Below, piece by piece: positions 11,765 through 16,079 of a stretch of DNA of 16,079 nt. The notes beneath the pieces were generated by a model. It saw nothing but the letters and a program-made list of their open reading frames with translations. It was not told where the DNA came from and did not search any database. Every line of letters begins with the position of its first letter. The first letter of the stretch is position 1. Position numbers and translations under genes: made by a program. Source of the DNA: Sulfurovum sp. (GTDB lineage: Bacteria; Campylobacterota; Campylobacteria; Campylobacterales; Sulfurovaceae); NCBI GenBank assembly GCA_003978395.1, contig QNZV01000056.1, forward strand, positions 1 to 16,079, given 5' to 3'.

Positions 11765-14573
11765 AGTTAAAATCCAAGAGATTGCAAATGAAGCAGGTGC
11801 ATCAAATGCAGTACTTATTGAGAAAGCTAAAGAGTTGGGTTACGATGTTAAAGTTGCTAGTAGCACTGTAACAGTTGAAGAAGCAGGAATCTTGGTTGAA
11901 TATGCAATCAATGGTATAAAACCTAAATCTAAAAATAAACCTAAAACACTTAAAAAAGTTTCTGTGGTTAAGAAGTCTGAAAAAACAGAACCTACAGAAG
12001 TCGTAGAGAAAGAAGAGAGTAAAAAAATCATAAAAGAAGAGACTCCTATAGTTAAAAAAACCAAGAGGCATTCACGAAGAATAGGCTCTATTACAGCTAC
12101 CCCTAAAAATCAAAAAAAACAACCTATTTTTATAGAAGAGGTTAAACCAGAGATTGTTGTTAAAGAGGAAGTACCTGTTGTTGAAGAGGTAAAGGAAGAA
12201 GTTACTGTATCTAAAAAACCTGAAGAGGTCAAAGAGAGTGTTGTTACAGAACAAAAAGTAGAAGAGCCAACAACTTCTGAAAAGCCAATAGAAGAGAAGA
12301 GAGAAGATAAAAAAGAAGAAGCTCCTGTTGTTGAAGAGAAACCAAAGGTAAAACGTAAACGTATTGGTATTACTGTTATTAAAAAAGCAGATAGAAATAA
12401 ACCAAGAATTCGTATTGTAGATGAGCGTAAACCTGTTGAATCTAAACGTAAAAAACCTATGGGAATGCCAACACCTCCTTCCAAGAAAAAAATTAAGAAA
12501 GTTGCTACAGCAAAAGAGAGTGGTGAAAAACTTAACTTTATGTCAAATTCTGGTTTTGGTGGATATGGACGTGGTCAAGTAACTGAAGTTGAAGAAGAGC
12601 CAGAAGTATTGATGCTTGATTTCTCTGACAAAAATATCTATGAAGATATGATGCGTCAAGAAGCCAAACGTAAAGAAGAGGCGAAAAAGAGAGCTGCAGC
12701 AGGTGGTGGACAACAACAAAATCGTGGTCGTGGTGGTTTCCGTCGTAGACCATCTGGACTTAGACGTGGTGGAAAACGTAAGAAATATATAAAAGAAGAG
12801 AGTACTGGACCAATTACTTCTATTCAAATTCCTGAAAACGTAAGAGTTTATGAATTTGCTGAAAAAGTTGGACGAAGTACAGGAGAAGTCATTAAAGTAC
12901 TTTTTACATTAGGAACAATGTTTACTCAAAATGATTTCCTTGATAAAGACTCTATTGAAATCCTTGCAGAAGAGTTTGAAGTCGAAGTACATACCGTTGA
13001 CCCACTAGATGCACTTGATTATGTAAAAGTTTATGATGCAGTTGAAGATGAACATCCAACAGAGAGACCACCAGTTATTACTATTATGGGTCATGTTGAC
13101 CACGGTAAAACTTCACTACTTGATAGAATTCGTTCTACAAAAGTAGCAGCCAAAGAGGCAGGTGGAATTACACAACATGTTGGTGCATACCAAGTGACTA
13201 AAAATGGTAAAAAGATTTCATTTATAGATACTCCTGGTCACGCAGCCTTTACTGAAATGCGTTCTCGTGGAGCTCAGGCGACTGATATTGTTATTATTGT
13301 GGTAGCTGCAGATGATGGTGTGAAACAACAGACCAAAGAGGCTGTATCTCATGCAAAAGCAGCAGGTGTTCCTATTGTTGTTGCTATCAACAAAATGGAC
13401 AAAGAGGGTGCAAATCCAGAATTGGCTAAGTCACAACTGGCAGAGCTTGAAATTACTCCTGTTGAGTGGGGTGGAGATTATGAGTTTGTAGAAGTTTCAG
13501 CACATACAGGTGCAGGAATTGATGATTTACTTGATACGCTTCTTCTTACAGCAGAAGTTATGGAGCTTTCAGCAGATGCATCTCGTAATGCAAAAGCTGT
13601 TGTTGTTGAATCTTCTCTTGAAAAAGGTTTTGGTGCGACAGCAAATGTTATTATTCATAATGGTACGTTAAATATTGGAGACTGTTTCGTAGTTGGAACA
13701 ACCTTTGGTAAAGTTAAAACATTGATTTTAGATGATGGAACACGTACTAAGTCTATTGGACCGAGTACTCCTGCTGCTGTTGTTGGGCTTTCAAAAGTTC
13801 CTGAAGCAGGAGATGTTCTTGTGGTTATGGATTCTGAAAAAGAGGCTAGAGAGTTAGCTGATAAAAGAGCAGAATATTCAAGAACCAAAGAGCTTTCTAG
13901 AAGTACAAAAGTTAGTATCGAAGATTTATCTGCGATTATTGCCGAGGGTAATCTTAAATCACTACCAGTTATTATTAAAACAGATGTTCAAGGTTCTCTT
14001 GAAGCGATTAAAGGAACATTGGCAGACCTTAAAAATGAGGAAGTTAAAGTTAACGTTATCCACGAAGGTGTGGGTGGAGTTACAGAAAGCGATGTTCAAC
14101 TTGCAGATGCTTCAGAACACTCAATTATCTTAGGATTTAATGTTAGACCTACTGGTTCTGTTAAGAAAAAAGCAAAAGAGCTTGGTGTTGAGATTAAAAC
14201 ATACTCAATTATCTATGAACTTCTTGATGATGTAAAAGCACTTCTTGGTGGTATGATGTCTCCTACTATCTCTGAAGAGGTTACAGGTCAAGCTGAAGTA
14301 CGTGAAACATTTACTGTTGCTAAAGTTGGAACCATCGCTGGTTGTAAAGTATCTGATGGTATTATTGTTAGAAATGCTGGTGCTAGACTTATTCGTGATG
14401 GTGTTGTTATCTATACAACAACAATTTCATCTCTTAAACGTTTCAATGATGATGTTAAAGAAGTTAAAAATGGTTTCGAGTGTGGTATTATGCTTAACAA
14501 TTACAACGACATTAAAGAGGGCGATGTTATCGAAACCTTTAAAATGGTAGAAGAGCAGGTAAAATTAGATTAA
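11757..14573 (+). CDS. infB: Translation initiation factor IF-2
   Basis: IF-2 is the GTPase that places initiator tRNA on the 30S subunit and drives 50S joining. The 938 residues show an IF2_N domain at 3-55, then a long Lys/Glu/Val-rich linker to about 340 with recurring KEE and PVVEE blocks, and an Arg/Gly-rich patch (RGRGGFRRR). A second IF2_N domain follows (about 360-415), then the G domain: GHVDHGKT (445-452), DTPGH (491-495), NKMDK (545-549), SAHTG. Domains II-IV complete the C-terminus. The linker, low in complexity, is the probable reason for the many spurious opposite-strand reading frames there. The ATG follows an AAGGAG site and overlaps ylxR by 8 bp. A 24-bp palindrome covers the stop codon. 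Confidence 0.98.
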   Translation: MDRVKIQEIANEAGASNAVLIEKAKELGYDVKVASSTVTVEEAGILVEYAINGIKPKSKNKPKTLKKVSVVKKSEKTEPTEVVEKEESKKIIKEETPIVKKTKRHSRRIGSITATPKNQKKQPIFIEEVKPEIVVKEEVPVVEEVKEEVTVSKKPEEVKESVVTEQKVEEPTTSEKPIEEKREDKKEEAPVVEEKPKVKRKRIGITVIKKADRNKPRIRIVDERKPVESKRKKPMGMPTPPSKKKIKKVATAKESGEKLNFMSNSGFGGYGRGQVTEVEEEPEVLMLDFSDKNIYEDMMRQEAKRKEEAKKRAAAGGGQQQNRGRGGFRRRPSGLRRGGKRKKYIKEESTGPITSIQIPENVRVYEFAEKVGRSTGEVIKVLFTLGTMFTQNDFLDKDSIEILAEEFEVEVHTVDPLDALDYVKVYDAVEDEHPTERPPVITIMGHVDHGKTSLLDRIRSTKVAAKEAGGITQHVGAYQVTKNGKKISFIDTPGHAAFTEMRSRGAQATDIVIIVVAADDGVKQQTKEAVSHAKAAGVPIVVAINKMDKEGANPELAKSQLAELEITPVEWGGDYEFVEVSAHTGAGIDDLLDTLLLTAEVMELSADASRNAKAVVVESSLEKGFGATANVIIHNGTLNIGDCFVVGTTFGKVKTLILDDGTRTKSIGPSTPAAVVGLSKVPEAGDVLVVMDSEKEARELADKRAEYSRTKELSRSTKVSIEDLSAIIAEGNLKSLPVIIKTDVQGSLEAIKGTLADLKNEEVKVNVIHEGVGGVTESDVQLADASEHSIILGFNVRPTGSVKKKAKELGVEIKTYSIIYELLDDVKALLGGMMSPTISEEVTGQAEVRETFTVAKVGTIAGCKVSDGIIVRNAGARLIRDGVVIYTTTISSLKRFNDDVKEVKNGFECGIMLNNYNDIKEGDVIETFKMVEEQVKLD

Positions 14574-14583
14574 TCTAATTTTA
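14560..14583. repeat. 24-bp perfect palindrome over the infB stop codon
   Basis: The bases from 14560 to 14583 form a perfect palindrome with arms TAAAATTAGATT and AATCTAATTTTA, centred next to the TAA stop of infB. It is AT-rich and lacks a loop and T-run, so it is a poor terminator. It sits two bases before the GTAG head of the REP-like sequence. Confidence 0.6.
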
Positions 14584-14585
14584 TC

Positions 14586-14609
14586 GTAGGGGCGACCTCC
14601 GTGTCTGCC
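14586..14609 (+). repeat. Single REP-like sequence between infB and rbfA
   Basis: A GTAG tetranucleotide is followed by an imperfect GC-rich palindrome: GGCGAC (14591-14596) pairs with GTC-T-GCC (14603-14609), with one bulged T. A GTAG head plus an imperfect palindrome is the described format of REP sequences handled by RAYT transposases. The stretch is strikingly G+C rich against an AT-rich background. It lies in the 54-bp infB-rbfA spacer, ending 18 bp before the rbfA start. Confidence 0.55.
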
Positions 14610-14627
14610 TTTAATATAGGAAAATAA

Positions 14628-15029
14628 ATGAGAGAAGAAGAGATAAAAAGAAAACGAACCGAGTCACGCTTGGTCGAACTGCTTCCAGAGGCTTTTTCTG
14701 GAATGAATGATAATAGAATTAATTCGCTATCTGTAACAGCAGTTGTCTGTTCACGTGGACGTTATGATGCAAAAGTCTACCTTGATAAATCATACTTAAC
14801 AGAGAAAGAGCAAGGAGAGGCATTACGTCAACTTCGAGCTGTTTCAGGTTATTTGTCAACTTATGTTCGTGAGAGCGAAGGGTGGTATAAATCGCCTAAA
14901 TTTACTTTTGAATTTGATACACAGTTAGAACAAATAGCCCATATAGATGCGTTATTCAAAGAGATTGGTAAACGACATAATAAAGAAGAGGCTAACGAGC
15001 CAAACAAAGGAGAATCTAATGAGTCTTAA
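14628..15029 (+). CDS. rbfA: 30S ribosome-binding factor RbfA
   Basis: RbfA binds immature 30S subunits and helps finish the 5' end of 16S rRNA; it is a small KH-like protein. At 133 residues it has the normal length. The block INSLSVTAVVCSRGRYDAKVYL (in part SVTAVVCSRGRYDAKVYL) matches the central strand region of the family, with a short acidic, Asn/Glu-rich tail. An AGGAAA site precedes the ATG. It lies directly after infB, as in most bacteria, and its last 11 bases overlap the start of rimP. Confidence 0.92.
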   Translation: MREEEIKRKRTESRLVELLPEAFSGMNDNRINSLSVTAVVCSRGRYDAKVYLDKSYLTEKEQGEALRQLRAVSGYLSTYVRESEGWYKSPKFTFEFDTQLEQIAHIDALFKEIGKRHNKEEANEPNKGESNES

Positions 15030-15459
15030 CGAACAGATAGAAAAAATAGTTAAAGCCAATGGTGCATCTTTTTATGGAACAGAGACAGCCCAAGAGGATA
15101 GCAATACTATTTTTAGAGTCTATATCACAAAAGAGGGTGGAGTAACACTTGACCTTTGTGCTGAGATTTCTCATGAACTTTCTGTCTTTTTTGATGTAAA
15201 TCCTCCTATGCATGGAGCCTATTTTTTAGAAGTAAGCTCCCCTGGGATTGAGCGTAAACTTGAAAACCCAACACATTTTATGTCGGCTGTTAATGAACGT
15301 ATCAAGTTCAAAATTAACGGTGGAGACAAAGAGAAAGGTCTAATGACCTCTGCTGATGAAACAGGTTTTACTATTAGTAAAAAAGGCGAAGATATACGGT
15401 TTGAATACTCTAATATCTCTAAAGCTAAAACGTATTTTGAGTGGAATAAGACAAAATAA
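15019..15459 (+). CDS. rimP: Ribosome maturation factor RimP
   Basis: RimP is an early 30S assembly factor. The protein has 146 residues from the chosen ATG at 15019, where an AAAGGAG site stands six bases upstream; the open frame extends upstream to 14947 but that part lies inside rbfA and is not needed. Family hallmarks are LDLCAEISHELSVFFDV and GAYFLEVSSPGIERKL (about 72-87), followed by a Sm-like C-terminal domain. The start overlaps rbfA by 11 bp, so translation is coupled. It is the last gene of the lpxC-rimP cluster; the REPIN-like element begins six bases after its stop and may shape the transcript end. Confidence 0.94.
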   Translation: MSLNEQIEKIVKANGASFYGTETAQEDSNTIFRVYITKEGGVTLDLCAEISHELSVFFDVNPPMHGAYFLEVSSPGIERKLENPTHFMSAVNERIKFKINGGDKEKGLMTSADETGFTISKKGEDIRFEYSNISKAKTYFEWNKTK

Positions 15460-15465
15460 AAACCT

Positions 15466-15704
15466 GTAGGTTTGACCATGTCAAACGTCAAATCTCGGTT
15501 TTATCTACATGGATATTTATTCTTTAATATAAGTCGAATAAGAAAAAAACTCCAATGGAATCCATAAATATACTAAAAATCAGGAATACATTCCATAAAA
15601 ACGATAAAAATATGGATTCTATTAACTCTATTGGATAGAAAACATTCAATCCTACTCTATCAAAAATCATAAATTTTTTTGACGTTTGACATGGTCAAAC
15701 CTAC
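15466..15704. mobile_element. REPIN/BIME-like element, 27-bp perfect terminal inverted repeats
   Basis: The arms at 15466-15492 and 15678-15704 are perfect 27-bp inverted copies. Each begins, from the outside, with GTAG and holds a small palindrome GTTTGAC-CAT-GTCAAAC (15470-15486 on the left). This is the format of REP sequences, and two in opposite orientation make a REPIN or BIME, non-autonomous elements moved by RAYT transposases. The 185-bp interior has a further 13-bp stem (15554-15566 with 15611-15623, one G-U pair), so the whole can fold into a long structure. No coding frame is seen inside. At 239 bp it is longer than the REPINs I recall. A simple MITE or a structured RNA are alternatives. 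Confidence 0.6.
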
Positions 15705-15712
15705 GGAAACTT

Positions 15713-15721
15713 TGATATAAT
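15713..15721 (+). promoter_or_regulatory. Promoter of the right-edge ATPase gene
   Basis: TG-A-TATAAT is a perfect extended -10 box nine bases outside the right REP arm and 26 bp before the ATG at 15748. A -35 element would fall inside the REP arm, but none is recognisable. The ATPase gene therefore has its own promoter. Confidence 0.5.
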
Positions 15722-15747
15722 AACCTCAATGAAAATAAGGGAAAAGA

Positions 15748-16079
15748 ATGGAACTTGTCTATCTATGGGTTGAAGATTATAAAAATATTCATAAGCAGGG
15801 GTTTAATTTTTCTCCTCGGTTTGATTGTAAATATGATGATGAAACAAAAGAACTGACCATTGATGAAAATGATGACTACATAGAAAACTTTTTTGGTGAC
15901 AATATCAATGTTACGGCTATTGTTGGGAAGAATGGGAGTGGGAAGAGTAGTGTTTTAGAAATTATAGAAAAAATATATATGGATAATCAATCACCAGAAA
16001 ATTTTATTTTTTGTTATGCTTTGAATAATAATAAAATTTGTATTACTAATAATGAAATTGAGTATACTGGAAACTTTGA
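15748..16079 (+). CDS. Partial P-loop AAA/SMC-like ATPase, N-terminal part
   Basis: The first 110 codons are in the window and the frame stays open to the edge; the final bases look like a stop (TGA) but are out of frame. The protein starts MELVYLWVEDYKNIHKQGFN, with a Walker A GKNGSGKS at residues 60-67 preceded by NINVTAIV, the usual SMC/ABC-type N-terminal lobe. Proteins with this YLWVEDYKNI opening are annotated in many bacteria as AAA ATPases of unknown function, often in defence-rich regions (from memory). An AAGGGA ribosome site lies five bases before the ATG. The frame is clearly coding; role and partner genes are outside the window. It is not closely similar to the left-edge ATPase, which has a long N-terminal region before its Walker A. 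Confidence 0.85.
   Translation, partial: MELVYLWVEDYKNIHKQGFNFSPRFDCKYDDETKELTIDENDDYIENFFGDNINVTAIVGKNGSGKSSVLEIIEKIYMDNQSPENFIFCYALNNNKICITNNEIEYTGNF

Noticed and set aside
12110..12484. Open frame on the minus strand opposite the IF-2 linker, Ser/Thr-rich protein of 124 residues
   Set aside because: It is the antisense image of the Lys/Glu/Val-rich linker of infB; low complexity and lack of a ribosome site show it is a shadow.
14947..15018. Longer rimP start giving a 170-residue protein
   Set aside because: The extra 24 codons lie inside rbfA, have no ribosome site and no family similarity, whereas the ATG at 15019 has AAAGGAG at the right distance and begins where RimP proteins normally start.
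15466..15704. CRISPR array or riboswitch at the repeat element
   Set aside because: There are only two copies of the repeat and they are inverted, not direct and regularly spaced; the element follows rimP rather than leading a metabolic gene with a known aptamer pattern.

Overview
The window looks like chromosomal DNA of an AT-rich member of the Campylobacterota (Sulfurovum/Sulfurimonas type). The evidence is the gene run lpxC, a short TsaB-like gene, thrB, ylxR, infB, rbfA, rimP, an order I know from Campylobacter and Helicobacter. The AT-rich base use, the T-rich extended -10 promoters and an ArgH N-terminus of Sulfurovum type agree. The genus assignment is inference from memory of these families.

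Layout, left to right. (1) Positions 1-1832, minus strand: a 594-residue ABC/SMC-like ATPase of the kind found in anti-phage systems, overlapping by 4 bp the first 17 codons of a second gene whose start resembles TIGR02646 HNH endonucleases (the PtuB side of Septu-like systems). (2) 2003-3880, plus strand: argH followed 12 bp later by a stand-alone glucose-type EIIA (crr). (3) 3881-4547: hairpins, a 58-residue lipoprotein gene too short for ordinary ORF cut-offs, and a VF530/DUF2132 gene on the other strand. (4) 4602-7830, minus strand: an HPr-Enzyme I fusion and an N-acetylglucosamine-type EIICB, overlapping by 8 bp. With crr these give a full phosphorelay (PEP to EI to HPr to EIIA to EIIB to sugar), unusual in a lineage that mostly does not use sugars. 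(5) 7933-8790, minus strand: a fused MsrB-MsrA methionine sulfoxide reductase. (6) 8791-9150: an AT-rich divergent promoter region with nested inverted repeats. (7) 9151-15459, plus strand: the lpxC to rimP cluster, covering lipid A synthesis, a t6A-related protein, threonine synthesis and translation initiation/30S maturation. (8) 15466-15704: a 239-bp element bounded by perfect 27-bp inverted repeats, each starting with GTAG and containing a small palindrome, as in REPIN/BIME elements mobilised by RAYT transposases. (9) From 15748: the start of a second P-loop ATPase that runs off the window.

The core genes are ordinary. The most noteworthy material is at the edges and in the spacers: an ATPase plus possible HNH nuclease pair with an unassigned helical N-terminal region, a second unrelated ATPase directly after the REPIN-like element, a single GC-rich REP-like sequence between infB and rbfA, and a split GlcNAc PTS. 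Non-ATG starts (GTG for argH, TTG for thrB and the TsaB-like gene) and short gene overlaps are frequent, which suggests tight translational coupling.
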